Source: Malurus cyaneus samueli
Taxonomy: Eukaryota > Chordata > Aves > Passeriformes > Maluridae
DNA: 64,000 nt
Reading direction: 5' to 3'
Assembly: GCA_009741485.1 (NCBI GenBank)
Contig: CM019214.1
Span: 57,144,894 to 57,208,893, forward strand
Each line of letters begins with the position of its first letter. The stretch's first letter is position 1. The translations under genes and the position numbers were made by a program. Shown piece after piece: positions 20,897 through 34,920 of this stretch. The notes beneath the pieces are model-generated. The model worked only from the letters and a program-made list of their open reading frames with translations, ran no database searches and was not told the DNA's origin.

Positions 20897-23221
20897 ATAT
20901 TTGTACATTTTGAGGCATTAAAATCTGCAGCTGAATCAATAAAATATTGTTTATCAGAAGAGGATAAAAAAAAACAAACAATGGAAATATGCAAGTGAAT
21001 CATGAAGACGTGAAATGTGAACAGGAAAAAGATCAGGCATTATGTAAACACTTGAAGTACTATAGTTTACATTGAGTAAAAAATACATGAAACCAAAACT
21101 AACAACATTTGCAAAGCACTGCTTTAGAACACTATGCCAAGCCTAGCAGGATTTTAACTCTGAGTAACATTTCTTTCCTGAATATTTACAAAGTGTGGCA
21201 CCAATGATGCTTTTTGGATATTGCTAGCAAAGTACATAACCAGGAGACAAGAAAAAAGAATGACTTCTTCAATGGAATCTTCATGGTTACCATGTGTTAT
21301 GCTTGTTTTTCATGGCATGGCTCACCTTGTCTTGGCAGCCCAGGAGAACAGTCATTTTTTTAGCATTTTTAGACTAGTTTTGAAATACCTTTCTACTGGA
21401 CATTTCTGTTGATTTTCATCAATACATGATCTCTATTCATAATTTCACAAACCAGATCTGAAATTTATGTAAGTCATGTGTAAGTCAGTCCAGCTCCACT
21501 GAACTCATGATTTACACTTAGAAAGAATTTATGTTAACTCTGCGTCTGGTCTTCCCAGTGTAAGTCTGAGACATTTTTATGAAGTTTCGCTTCCTGCATC
21601 AATTTGCATCAGATAAGGGGCAGATGTGCCAGAGTGCTCCAACTGCTGTGCAGTGATGCAAAGCAGTTACAAACCCAGCTTCCTGTGCCAAGTTTGCAGC
21701 TACTCTGGCATGCTGGAAGAGTGCAGAGCTAGGAGATTGTATCCATAAATGTAAACTCATACCTCCTGCAGCTATGTCATTTGATTTAAAGTTGATTACC
21801 CATTCATGCCTTCAAATTTGCTATGTACGTATAGTATGATTTCCCTCTTTTTTTGCCCACAAATCCCTTTTTTTTTTTTTTTTTAACTAATATGAGCAAC
21901 AAATACAAAGATTTCTTTAGGTTATAGATAAAGAGAAATCATACAGACTTTACAGACTATACTGGTGTAGGAATAACTCTCAGAATGGCTACATGAAAAG
22001 AATAACTCCATTAAAGTCAATGGATTACAGCAATGAAGCTGTAATACAGTTACAGAACAGGTACATAAACATCAGCAGGGAAATAAAAACATCTTTCCAC
22101 CAAACAGGAAATGCACAGACTGAACAGTAAGATACTGAATCTTTTGGAAGTAGATTTATTCTAAATTAGTGAACAAGATTGTATGCTCATAAGTGTTTTG
22201 AGCTGCTTCTTGGATGTTGACAATTAGAAAATACAAGCTGTATAAAACAACTTTCAGATTAATTGAAATAGTAAATTTCTGACAGCATGCCCTCCATCTT
22301 AAAAAATCAACAGCTTTTGTCAGCATTCTTGAAATCCACAAGCTCTACATAGTGACATTCTTGACTTTTAAGACTTTTTTTTACTTTCTTTTACACAAAA
22401 AGAAATTAAGAATTTTATGATCAAGAAACCGCAAAGTGTTATTTTACTAAATTTTCAGAGTGAAACTTGTTGAAAAGAAAGTTAAATGGTGGTACTATTA
22501 TTATTATTATTAAACAATTTACATAAGAAACTGGCATGTTTGGGTACCTATTTTAATAATGTGCTCCATGACTGTAAAAAAGCTAATACTCTTGCCAGTG
22601 TCAAGAGAAATAAACTGGCTAGCCCATATGAAGCCATATCCATTATAAAGATCCAAGTTTAGGTGAAGAGAGTGCTAAGTAAAGAAGTACTTTTTCCCTT
22701 TGGTGTTTCACTGGGATAACCATTAATAGTCTTCATCTCATCATATTACTATGCCTGAAAATTTTTCTCAATCTTTCTCTGTCCTCTAGCATATTGATGA
22801 GTGAGTAGTCCCAACATAGTGGATTGTGGGGTCACTATGTCTCCAAGAATTCTGTGGAAAATAAACTGAAGTCTTAGCTGCTCAAAAATGTAACTACCTC
22901 TAGATAGTAATACAGTGACCTTTCACAGAAATTTGTCCGTCCCTTCCAAGACCCCCAGAAGAAATTATCTCAGATTACTGGGCAAGGCAGTCCTGGCTCT
23001 GTCCTCACTCTCGTTCTCTGAAGCTCCATTTGGATGAAATTTTCTCTAGCTCTGGTTCCTAGGGCTATCATTCACAGGTCTGGTTGACATCCTGCCTACA
23101 GGAAATATACTACATGAGGATGTACACTTCATTTTCGTTGAAGTTTACAAGTTTTTGGGCTTTAGTCTTGTGATTTTTCACACTTTTAATAGTTATCAGC
23201 TATTTGCATTTTGTATTTATT

Positions 23222-23565
23222 ATCACAGAATGGGTCAGGCTGGAAGGGACCACCTTGATCATCTGGTCCAACCTCCCTGCTCAGGTAGGACCATCCCAGA
23301 GCACATGGCATGGGATTACATACAGATGGTTCTTGAATATCTCCAGCGAGGGAGACTCCACAATCTCTCTGGGCAACCTGTTCCAATGCTTGGTCACCTG
23401 CACAGTAAGAGATTCCTCCTTATATTCAGTTGGAACTTCCTGTGCATCAGTTTCTGACCATTTCCTCTTGTCTTATTGCCTGGCACCACAGGAAAGAATA
23501 TGGATCTGTTCTTTTAGCACTCTCCATGCAGATAATTATAGACATCGATATATCCCCTCTCAGTC
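23222..23565 (-). mobile_element. CR1 LINE 3' fragment, reverse orientation
   Basis: Starts with the reversed CR1 tail (TCACAGAATGGGTCAGGCTG, then GAAGGGACCACCTTGATCAT and CTGGTCCAACCTCC). It continues with the conserved reversed body (GACTCCACAATCTCTCTGGG, CAACCTGTTCCAATG, and a passage ending near CCCTCTCAG). About 340 bp, 5'-truncated, with no intact coding. Confidence 0.92.
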
Positions 23566-26500
23566 AATTATATTTTATATTTGAAAGTTAAGGACAACAC
23601 ACTTCCCAGTAAAGTGCCTGTTTAAACCAAGAATATTATAAATTCTGTTTCACAAGTATATATTCTTTTCAAGTATTTATTGCTATGACAGCACTTCTCT
23701 GCAGCAACAATATTTGCTCTACCAGACTTTGCTGACTATCAAGCTGCAACAACATTGTCTTACCACCTGTTGCCCATTACTGTTTCTCTTGTGTGTCTCA
23801 TTTTCTATGTTTCTGCATTTATTTATTTCTTCCTTATATCATTCTTCCTATATTTTCATTTTCTTGGTACTGTAATATATATGTTTTGTAAGAGATCTTC
23901 TGTTACTCCACTCCAAATTTTCAAAGAATTTAATTAGAAATTATTTTTCTATTATTTCATGAGTGCCTGACAATATTCTTGCTGACTTCTGGACTTTTTT
24001 CAATTATCTTTTGCCTTCACTCTTCATGTGTGGTGGTTTTAACATTATGTTTTTACCTCTTCTCACGTCTAACTCACTAATACATCAGAATAGAAGAAAA
24101 TTCCCTATGACTCCACTAGTATCTGAAATTATCAGGGCTTCCCAGATGCGTCTCCCTAGATGGTCCTTGTAACATTAAAAAAAAAAAAATATGCTATGAT
24201 ATATTTTTGATGCTATGGAATTTTGCCCCAGATAGACTTAATAATGTGAGAAGAAAATCCTATTTAATGATGATTATCTAAAGGGTACTAAAACCCAAAG
24301 ATGTAGAATCATTGAATCAAAAACAAGAGAAGTCCTCAAAACTCATACTATGAATTCCCTTGTTAATGAATTTCCTTAAGTACTCCAGATATTTATCTCT
24401 GGGCATGACCAAGGCCTGTTTGACTCTAAGTATACCTGGACACTGCAGCATTCACATTCCTGTCTATTTGAAATAGTGCCCCAGATGTGCTAGAAGCCAA
24501 ATAACTAATTACTCCACAAAAAAAGACCAACTGATTAGCCCAGAAGATTTGAGTGGTTGTTCCAAGATATCCTTTGAAATCAAGATCAGAGACTCTACTT
24601 TCAAAGAAGGATGGGCAAAAAAGATATAGAAAGCCTTCCTCAGACAGAGAAGAAAAGTTTCTACCACAGAGGGTTTCCCCCTTTGCCTGGAGAATATTGA
24701 CCTTGCTGATATTATGGTGACTAAGACCTATGCCAGCTTTTAGTCAGTGAGAAAAGAGCAGTGTACCTACTAGACTAGAGATTACGAGCTGGGGACTTCT
24801 GCCATAACCTTCTATTCAAAATTTCCTATTATCTAGCTTATAAGAAACACTCAACATTTCCTAAGGGCTATTGTGAGTCACTCAATTCTTTGCAGACCTG
24901 ATACAAAAAATTGAAGGCTTTAATTCACTAGCAAGTAAGACATATAAAGTTAAGGCACTGCAACAGCTTTAAAATTGATGAGAGCAGAGAATAGAACTGA
25001 ACCTTCACTCCTGGTTAGAAGTTTTTCAGATTAAGGAAAATAGAAAAAAACCAAGAACAGGTATTTTATTTTGCATCAGAAGAAAACCTGCTTAGAAAAA
25101 ATAACAATTTTTTTTTAAAACCCCAGTTTATGATCAAGAGAGAAAACTAAATTAATGGAGGACTAAAAATAACCTAATTATTATGCATTCTTAAAATCTC
25201 TTACTAAGAAGTAAAAGATAGCAAACAAAGTATAAAGAGACTGTCAATACGAATAAGACTACCTGTCCACTTACTGATAAGCTTTTTAAGAGGACCTTCA
25301 AATAATGCATGCATATGAATAGGAGAGTGACTAAAACTAGGCTCTGGTTCAGAGATTACTGAAGCTGGTGGCAATAGGACAAAAGTATGATTTCAGTATT
25401 TAAAGGCCATGTGTGCCAAGTGTCTGCAGAATGACCAGATCTTTCTTCTCTATTCTTCAACCTTGCACTGCTTCCCTACCTTAGGTCTGTAATATTCACT
25501 GAGCTATGACATATCTTTGCAGCATGAACAGATTACTTCTCAGTACATTCACTCTTTTGTGTAAGAATATCAGTATATAGACCACATCATACCATACCAG
25601 GAAAAAAAATATTATATAGAAGAATATTCAAATAGTTATGTTCCACTAAAAGAGTCTTTTACAGCAATGAAAGACCTATGAATGTCTGTCCGGATTTGTG
25701 TCAAAGTAATTTCACACATTTTCTAAGGCAAGTTCCTGATGTCTGTCAGCACTCAGCATATAACACCAAGCAATAAAGCTTATCTGATAAAGTGAGAGCA
25801 ATGTGAAGAGCTATTGTTATTATTATTACTACTGTCATTCTGTGGTGGAGGACTGAATGAAGGTAGTACGTGAAGGAGTTTGTCCGAATAAAAGATATTA
25901 CCCCTGTATTTGCCAGCAATGTCTTACTTAGAAATTAAAACAGAGACTAGTGAAGCATAAATTAGCATATTAGATAAAAGATTAATATAATATATGAAAC
26001 ACTTAAAGGAGAAAAGAAAAATACTAAAAAATAATAGATTAAAGCAGCCAGAGAAAGAAAAAACCCCAAGGTTTTAGTTAAAGCATTAAGGGATCTGAAT
26101 CTTTCCCAGGCAAGTTGTACCAGCCACATTAAACTCTGTTATATTAGTTTCATCTTAATGTTGTTCATTACACTACATCAGTACTTATGGTGCTATGACT
26201 GCAATCTCTAATCAAAAATTCCTACTTAAAGAAGATTTATCTAAAAAAATTATTTCTAAATCTACTCAGTGGATCTGGTGTCTCTCTGGGCACATTGTAT
26301 AGGATAAACCAATGTTTCTACAATGTTGCAAGTTTCTTTCATGGAAAACCACCACAGCCTCCGACCCCAGACCAGACAACATGCAACAGGCAAATAGAAA
26401 GCAGGTAAGACTTTATAGGACAAGTAAATAATCCCATCCCTGTCATTAATGGTATTGTAGTTTAACACACACAAGAGTAAGTACAGCTACATTCCTTGGA

Positions 26501-27239
26501 TCATCACTTTCTTACCTTAGAAGAAATATTCTTTAGGTAAATGCAAAAGTAAATAAATGAAAATAAAAAGAAAGCAAGATGGCACAATTCTTTTCTTCAG
26601 AAAATAAATTTATACACAACAGCAGTAACATAACTTCCCTACACATGTTTTTTGAGTAATATTCACTTCCACTGATTTGAAAAAAAAAAAAGGCCATTGA
26701 CAGCTTATTACATAAGGATTTGGCATTTTCTGTTCAATCCTATAACTACCCAGAAGAGTTTCAGCAAGGACAGAAATCTCTTGCAGGACAAAAGATCTGA
26801 AATTGAACATTAAATAAATATTTAGTATTTTAAATAATGTATAAAATATAATTTGGTCTCCTTAAAACTACATTATTTCTTTTTCTGTCCATAATGTCAA
26901 AGAAAATCACTTCCGAACGATTGCACTTTAAAAGTACTATATGGATATTGAACATTTTAAATAATTGTAACTTAAAATGACTTGCTAAAATTAGCCCTGA
27001 AAATGGATCCTAAAGACAAGTGGAACAGAAGAAAAGAAAAACATCCTTGACAACTAATTTCTCCTTTGCATTTTCATTTTTTTTTCTTCATTTTTAGCCC
27101 TTCTTTCAGTAAAGCTGAAGCTTTTAATTCAACAAGATTTAACTTTCATGATGTGCTGGCATGAATTGTCTAAACTAGAGCAAGTTCTTCTGTCAGTTCT
27201 TAGTCTTTAATATACATGCAGAAAAGCACAGATTTTATT
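23566..27239. other. gene-free AT-rich stretch
   Basis: No exon or RNA gene is recognised. A possible very diverged reversed CR1 tail (AGAATCATTGAATC) lies near 24305 but is too short to call. Short ATT/TTA repeats occur near 25815. Confidence 0.55.
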
Positions 27240-27625
27240 TTCATATGACTTGAAAAGGACCTCAAAGGCCATCTAGTTACAACCTCTCTGCCATGGGCAG
27301 GGATCCTGTTCACTAGGCCAGGTTGCTCAAAGCTCAATCCAACCTCACCCTGAACACTTCCAGGGATGGAGCACCCACAGCTGCTGTGGGAAACCTCTTC
27401 CAGTGCCTCACCACTCCCACAGCAGAAAATGTCTTCCTAATATCCAATATAAACCTACTCTTTCAATTTGAAGCCATTTCCCCCTGTCCATGCTCTTGTA
27501 TACAGTCTCTCTCCATCTTTTTCATAGGCTCCCTTCAGGTATTGGTTGCACAGAAGACTTCTCCACCCTGAACAAACCCAAATCCTTCAGCCTTTCCTTA
27601 CAGGAGAGCCCAGGAAAATATTGTC
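27240..27625 (-). mobile_element. CR1 LINE 3' fragment, reverse orientation
   Basis: Reversed CR1 body: GACCTCAAAGGCCATCTAG near the start, then CAGGTTGCTCAAAGC, CAGGGATGGAGCACCCAC, a CTTCCAGTGCCTCACCAC passage, and CTTCTCCACCCTGAAC with an AGCCTTTCCTTACAGGAGAG end. The terminal octamer repeats are eroded. No intact ORF. Confidence 0.92.
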
Positions 27626-30600
27626 TTTCTTGGCTGTAAGTGCAGCACATGTTCATGCTATGATTCTTTGATGAAATAATATATTTGTGGGTGTAGGGTT
27701 TTGTTCTTCTTCCTGTTGTTAAATCTTTATTCCCTGTGTTTGACATCAAAGTTATTTGCACAGAAGCTAATCATTATGTCACAAATATTATATCAGGTAG
27801 TGAATAAATAAGATGACATCTGTTAGCTTTGGGGACCATCTGTTGGACTGGGGAATTATGGATGTGTTGTTAAATTTAAATTATATTAATTGTAAGCACA
27901 ATAGGAGGGTTTAATAGGCAGTATGAAAGACTAGTTCTCTGTGACTTCTCTCATGAAAAACAGGAAGTGTGGCTGCAGTCAAGGGAATTGCTACAACAAC
28001 ATAAAGGAGAGGTTATACTTATGAAGAACAGAAAAATAAATAAGAGGAAACAAAGAAACAGCTTTTGCATGATCATGGGTATTGTATTAGATAGACATTT
28101 GAAGACACTAATTTAAGAAGGTATTTAAACACGTCAAACTAGAAGTACACAGTTAAATGCCATGTAAATTACCAAAATGTGAGAGGGATTTCAAGAAACC
28201 AGAACTTTGTAGCATAAGCTTTTCCTTGAGAGATTCTTTATTCTCAGAGCCAGACACATTGACTTGTATTAGGAGCTTTTGGAGCCAGAATTATAACACA
28301 AGTAAATCTTACTAAAGGTAAACATAATGGACTGATTTAAGCGCAATTTGAAAGCGGCAATCAGTGTTGGAGGTAGAATATACAAACATTTTCAAAGGAA
28401 ATATTGAAGCAATGTCAGGTTATGTATGAATTTCTGTGTAAGACATACTAGATAATATTGTGCATTATGTATTGTATAAATTCAGATGCAGCCTGTGCCT
28501 GAGCTTGAAGCACTTCCATCTTGTATGTTTTGAGCAGGCACAAATGCAATGGTCTGAGGATGGCTTATGATGCTGATTTCATTCTTCTTCCTGAATTCAC
28601 AGGAGTTTATCCAAATAGCAAAGTGTCACTTGCCAAGTACTTACCTGAAACCTAGCTTTGTAGTCCTCCTCTTCTTTCTGCTCCTTTGGACGGGATCAGG
28701 TATGCACATTAAGCATTTACACTGCTTCGACTCAAGCTTTGCTAAAGATTTAAGACCCTCTATGGTTTCTGCAAAACATGTTTTATACAATCTCTTTATC
28801 ATACCTCACACTGGGTCTCATATGTTTTTCCCACACTTCTTTGCTTCTTCAGGTAATTAAATCAGTTTATTCCATTTTATGCTTTCCAATTGCATTTTTC
28901 TCTATATGGTTCTGCAGAATAACTTACATTTATGACTTTACCTCAGCTCTTCTAACTTAAGATGTCTCTTTCCCCTTGTACTTCTACAGAACCCATTGAA
29001 TTCAGTCAACTCTTACTGTTGAATTTAGTAATTATAAAAAAAGCAGGAAAGACAGTACTTGTGAGAAAAGGAAGGTTAATATAATTATTAAAACATCATC
29101 TTGGTCATTGTCTTGAATTCCATTTCATCCACCCTTTCCTCAGTCAGTCATTGTCAAATCTATTTGCAGATTCCTCATAGCAGAATAGCAGTTTTTCTCC
29201 CTCTTTTAAAGCCATTTTAACACACTGTAAGTGTTCTGTAAATAATTATATAAGATATTGGGAATACAATGTGTTTCAATGCAATTTCTATGCATTGATT
29301 AATATTGTAGCCAGAAGCTAGGGTAAGATAAGATTCAGCCCAGATTCTAGTTTATTGAGACCTAGACTTGTGAATTAATTTTATTTGTTTCATTGTGTTT
29401 AAATCAGGGAATAGATCTCACCATTTTTATTTTATTTTAATTTTGTTTTTACTTCTCAGACAATCTAATGAAAAAGCTTCATAATGAAAGTAATTGACAG
29501 GAAAGAAACCTGAATAGTTTCAACTGTCTTCCACTAATTAATTTAATTTCTGCCTGAATGAAACCTATCAAATAGAATTTTTCTTAAAACAGATGACAGA
29601 ATTATCTTAGGAAAGAGATATTTTTGTCTGATTTGTCCTCTATTGAAAGTTTTGCTATAAATATCCACATCTAGATTAAATCCTAATATAGAACCTTAAA
29701 GAAAATTTATACAAAGAAACAATGCTTTATCTCCCATGTCCCAGATTCTGGGTTATTTCTCTAATCCAGAAGTTCTCTCAATGTCATAATTTATGCATAT
29801 CTGTCATTACTTTTTCTGCAAAATCTGTTGTACTGTACTAGATGTTATTGTAAACAGACACTCTAGTTTTAAAATTACCTGAGACAACTCCCAATTGTAA
29901 TTTCCAAGTATATTTACAGTAAATTGAACAATAGAGCAATGCAAGATGAGATCCTCTTTGCATTTAATTATGAATCTTCTTGGAAAACATTAGCAAAGAA
30001 CACAGTTAAATAATTATATGTGTTCTGACTCTTTAAAACATCTCTTCTTTTAAAACCATCTTTCATATTACAACATGACCTTGTTCTTAGAATTGCTGGC
30101 TGATCCCAAACCTATGATGAAATGTTGCCACCTTATAAACTGTGACACCAGTACATAAGGATGTGGTATGAGTTATTATCTTCTTAATACTATTACTGTT
30201 ATTACTACTACAAACAATATAACTGAACAATATACTTTCTGTCAGCCTGGGTAACCAGCTTCCAGAACATCTTTACAGCTTTTACAATTAAAAAAAAACA
30301 TCCAGAGGCAAAAACAAAACAAAACAAGTCTTCACCCATGAGTATTATGCGAACATGCTGAGAAATCTCCAGGCTATCGATACAAAAAAAAAAAAAAAAA
30401 AAAAAAAGAGAAACAAGTACTGCACTAATGTATGGAGGAATAATGAGAAATAATTCTAAATCACAGTTGTGCTCCTAAAGGGATATACATTACATTGACA
30501 ATCAATCCTACTTTTTTTTTTCTAAGCTACACAAAAAGTGAGGGTAAAACATATCACAGCTTTTAAAAAAAGCGTTTATTTGGGGCTTATTTTTTTGTTA

Positions 30601-32611
30601 AATGACACATTAAGTTGTGTCATCATTGGTGAATGTATGTTTTATTGACAAAATGAAGATAAAGACTTGGGATAAGAGCAAGCAGATGACATCTCTCAGT
30701 GTTCCTGCTACATCACATCACTCTTGTTTCTTTACTCCTTAACCTTTCAGTGCTCACTCTGGTGAAACATTAAACTCCTACATATTTCTGGTATCCCATG
30801 AATGTTTTTCATTCTCCACAGGAGTAGTTCAGTGACAACTGAGCTTCATGGAGTTTTCCATTATGAAATTTTCATTTCCAATATATTCCAAACCCATAGC
30901 TTAGCTACAGGAAGTTATGTGGGCTTCTGAAATATGATTCACTCCTGATCCACTGAAAAAGGGGCTGTTCACAGCTTAAATATAACTTGGTATTAAGTTA
31001 GGAGAATAGAAGATTTGTGCTTTATGAGGGATTTTTTTTTTTTTATTCTTCCATAGAGTTCACAATAAAAGCATGATTTTTCCTTTCTCGAGTATAAAAA
31101 GTGAATGTACTCTCTGGTTCCAACTTCCGAAAAGAATTGTTTCATGAATGAGTTCCGTCCAGACTCCTATTGGTTCTTCATTGTAAAAAAAGATTTCAAA
31201 ATCCTTTCAGGCCTGGATTCAGCTTCCATCTGCTGCTAGATACAGTCCTTCCCTCAAGAGAGATCTAGAAGATTTGTTTGTTTTTCAATTACCAAAAAAA
31301 AGATTTAAACTATATTTAAGTGTAGCTATGTAAGGGTGAATGTCTACACAAATGTGCAAGAAAAAGAGTGGAGATTACCCAGAAAGGAAGAAATTAAAAA
31401 GAAAGACCAATGTTTAATATGCTTGGGAGTGTGACTACATGGAAGTACACCATCATGGAATGGTGCCTTTCGTAACTCTATGTGTTAGCAGTTCTGCCTG
31501 AAAACTTTGTAAAAACTCTGGTTTTGCTATTACAGTGCTAAGCCAAGTGTGAGTCTTCAGGAAGTGTCTATCAGCACTTGCAGGGAGGTAATCACCTACA
31601 GAAAAATTAAAGTCAGTTAAATGTCTTCCCAAGAAATCATTACATCAAAAATTTTAATGCCAGGATGCACAATATCAATGAGTGTTAGCATCCATGCTGA
31701 AAGGATTATCTCTTTAAAAGGAACATAATGCATTTATTATGGTTTAATTTTTCTCCAGCAGTATTTTGACAGTACTAAAAGTTGCAGGTCTGTGCCATAA
31801 AAGCAAGTGAGATGGGAACATTCTATGCTTGGTTCATTGTCAAGGCTTAATGACTATAACAAATTAATTTCTGACTAGTTGGCTAAATTAGGTTAATATG
31901 TACAGAAAACCAGATTATTTTTCCCCCATAAATCCAAATAGAAAAAGATAAATAATGAAGTCCATGAATCAGGAATGGATTTGGCAATTTTAATTTATTG
32001 TGACTAAAAAGTGTCAATTAGAAACTTAGGCATAAAATGAGGAAAGGGTCATTTTCATATTATATGCAGACATCCCACTTCTTTCTGGCTTTTTGGAAAC
32101 ATCTGTAATAGTGTTTGCAATAATAATAAATTCTAAGTGCTCCCATTCTCATGTGGTATTCTGTGAGACAAGTGTATAAAAACAGTTTGAAATGGAAAAT
32201 GTTCAATCTAATTTTTTCCCCAGGGTTTCTCTGCTGTTTGATTAGAGAATGGCTGCATTCAAACATATTACCATTCTGTCAGCAGCCCTCACAGACTTGT
32301 ACTTTCATTGCATGATAAATGAAGTTTACACAGTTTATATTGTGCGAGGATAGAGTCTAGTGATGCAGTGATGCACACGTGATTTGTAAGCGTCTGGTTT
32401 GGTTAATCATTAAACAGCACACAGTCTTAAACTTTTAGAAATGCTGTGCAAACATAGAAACAAAGTGGGAATGATCCCCAGGGTGGAACACCCTAGTAGT
32501 ATGGAAGCAGAAAAAATATACTAGCTTCTACCAACAGTGACCTGGCTGGCGTTAAAGAATTGTATTTAAAAGCAATCCTGTGTTTAAAAAGGTTTTTTTG
32601 TCCATACACAC
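27626..32611. other. gene-free AT-rich stretch
   Basis: Intergenic or intronic sequence with no supported exon. It contains an A homopolymer at 30384-30407 and a short AAAAC repeat near 30310-30325. The frame at 28567-28860 is hydrophobic and T-rich and looks like chance. Confidence 0.55.
30384..30407 (+). repeat. A homopolymer, 24 bp
   Basis: An uninterrupted A run. No upstream retroposed transcript is recognised. Confidence 0.9.
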
Positions 32612-33335
32612 ACACAGAATCACAGATTATGATGAATTGGAAGGGACTCAAAAGGATCATTGAGTCTGACTCCTGGTCCTGCACAGTACTCTCTAAGAGT
32701 CACACCATGTGCATGAGAGCATTGTCCAAATATTTCTTGAACTCTGTCAAGCTTGGTGCTGTGTCCGCTTCCCTGGGAAGGTGTTCCAGCACTCAACCAC
32801 CCTCTGGCTCAAGAACCTATTCCTGATGTCCAACCCAAATGTCCCCTGACACAACTTCAGGCCATTCCCTCAGGTCCTGTCACTGTCCCCACAGAGAGGA
32901 GATCAGTGTCTGCCCCTCCCCTTCCCCTCAGGAGGAATTTGTGACTTCAATGAGGTCTCCTCAGTCTCCTCCAGGCTGAACAGACCAAGAGACCTCAGCT
33001 GCTCCTCATATGGCTTCCCTTCAGGACACTTTGCCACCTTTGTTTCCCTCCTCTGGATGTTCTCTAACACCTTTATCTCTTTCTGACTCTGTGGCACCCA
33101 GAGCAGACCCATCACTCAAGGTTTGGCCGCTCCAGGTCAGAGCAGAGCAGGACAATCCCCTCCCTTGCCTGGCTGTGATGCTGTGCCTGATGCCCCCAGG
33201 ACAGGGTTTTCCCTCCTGGCTGCCAGGGCACTGCTGACCCATGTTCACCTTGCCATTGACCCAGACCCCCAGGTCCCTTTTCACAGCGCTGCTTTCCAGC
33301 ATCTCATTCCCCAGTCTGTCCGTACATCATACATA
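32612..33335 (-). mobile_element. CR1 LINE 3' fragment, reverse orientation, about 720 bp
   Basis: Begins with a CA-rich stretch and CACAGAATCACAGATTATGA (reversed tail). It then follows the reversed CR1 body: GTCCGCTTCCCTGGGAAG, GTGTTCCAGCACTC, CTCCTCCAGGCTGAACAG, CTCTGGATGTTCTCTAAC, and at the 5' side GACCCAGACCCCCAGGTCCC, which corresponds to the end of the CR1 reverse-transcriptase region. The frames within it are repeat-derived and are not genes. It is one of the least eroded CR1 copies here. Confidence 0.93.
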
Positions 33336-34868
33336 CATTCCCCTTACAGTGTGGCTTAGCAAGAAGTACATATGCAGAATATATAGAAATTAAGTTGTTA
33401 TTTTGGATTTTCTTTTTACACAAGCTGTTCATCCATTCTACAAGTTGATGGATCAATTTAATTATGTTACAGAAGGTCTGCTCACAGGGAAGGAATATAG
33501 AAAGCTGGTCTTCTCAAGTTGGTTGGTTTTTTTTTTTGGTGGAATATTGAAGATGACTTGTTCACAATATAAAAACGCTTACGAAAAAAGAAAATAATCC
33601 TATTTTTGCCTGTAATAGTAGGCTTTTCCATTTGCCAGGTAAGAAATGCAATCAGACAAAAACTGAACACTGACATTAGAAATGATTACATGAGAGTTTA
33701 TCATTCAGTATTGTAGTAAAAAAGTTAGAGCAGACTGTACATTCTCCATTTTATCTAACATCTTTCAAGGCTGAAAATGTTTCTCAGCATTTTGATTTGG
33801 CTCCAAGTAACCATGTCTTGACACCTCCAGACCTTTTGGTTTAAGAAAAATTTCAGACTAGATGATCCAAATAGTCCCTCTTAGTGTTAAAACACATAGA
33901 TATAAGTAACTAGGGAAAAAAAAATAAGAGGGAAAATCCTCATACTTTAGGTCATGAGATAGGCTTAACTACAGTCGGCAGTAGAAATAACGTTGAAGTG
34001 ATAGATAAACCCTAGGTGATCTGCAGCACTTTTCCATGGTGTCGCTCCCAGGCAGAGCTAAAGGACTTGACTAGACTAACACCTTCTTCCATAATAGTAC
34101 CATACTGGCATCCAGACTGCAGTCTCAGAGCTCCAATCTGCCTATGATCTCTAGGGTGCAGACCCAATGTTTCAGTGCCCTTGACTTCATGGAAATACAC
34201 ATTTATTGATTGAAGAAATAAAACCATACTTGCTCTATCTGTATGTTTATCTTAAGATGAGATCTACCCTCAGGCAAATATTCTAAGTTTCTAAATACCA
34301 TCTTCAGCTATATAAATATCTCTTACATAGCAAATTATCAGTGTTTTCAGACTGTTAATGTCATAGATAAGTGTAATAGGTCACACTGGCAGGAAACTTA
34401 CTCAAGAAACTCTGCTTTTCTTTTTGGGTGGAAGACATGACTGTGATCACTGAGCACACCATATGAATAATTACAAGCAAAGTCTACAGATTTTTGAAGT
34501 CCTTTCCCATTAATCTGAAATATTTGGAGTCCTAAAACTATTATAAAAATAACTGAGAGTGTCATAAATAAGTCATACCGTTCCTTTTAATTCATGACTA
34601 GTATTCTTTTTTTCAGACAAATTATTTTGGTTGTTTTGTTTTGTTCTGTTTTTCTTTTTATCAATCAGAAAAGCAGGACCATGGTCAAAAGCAGAGTGCA
34701 TATTTCCTTTGCCTTTAAATGTAGATGAATATAGGAAACATTCTATTCACAAGGCACTTTCTTTGATACTCTTACTTATATTTAATTCTTAATAAGTTTT
34801 CACATGTAATTCCAAAATATTCCGCAGCAAAGGATCTTCAGATTACGGAAAGAAAAGGAAAATATTAA

Positions 34869-34883
34869 NNNNNNNNNNNNNNN
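34869..34883. other. assembly gap (15 N)
   Basis: The N run is followed directly by an (AAAC)n simple repeat and A-rich sequence to about 34920, which probably caused the gap. Confidence 0.98.
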
Positions 34884-34920
34884 AACAAAAACAAACAAAC
34901 AAACAAACAAAAAAATAAAA
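34884..34920 (+). repeat. (AAAC)n simple repeat
   Basis: Repeated ACAA units next to the assembly gap; the true length is unknown because the gap interrupts it. Confidence 0.85.

Larger units (their letters stand above)
17746..23221. other. gene-free AT-rich stretch
   Basis: No coding exon is supported. It contains a degenerate 21-bp tandem repeat at 20813-20896, a 12-bp-arm stem-loop at 20285-20319, a T tract at 21868-21884 and a short ATT repeat near 22494-22512. Confidence 0.55.

Noticed and set aside
28567..28860. 97-codon plus-strand ORF with a hydrophobic stretch
   Set aside because: T-rich DNA yields Phe/Leu-rich translations. There is no signal-peptide pattern or second supporting feature.
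32560..33359. Several ORFs of 63-93 codons on both strands
   Set aside because: They lie within a CR1 copy and are non-functional repeat sequence.
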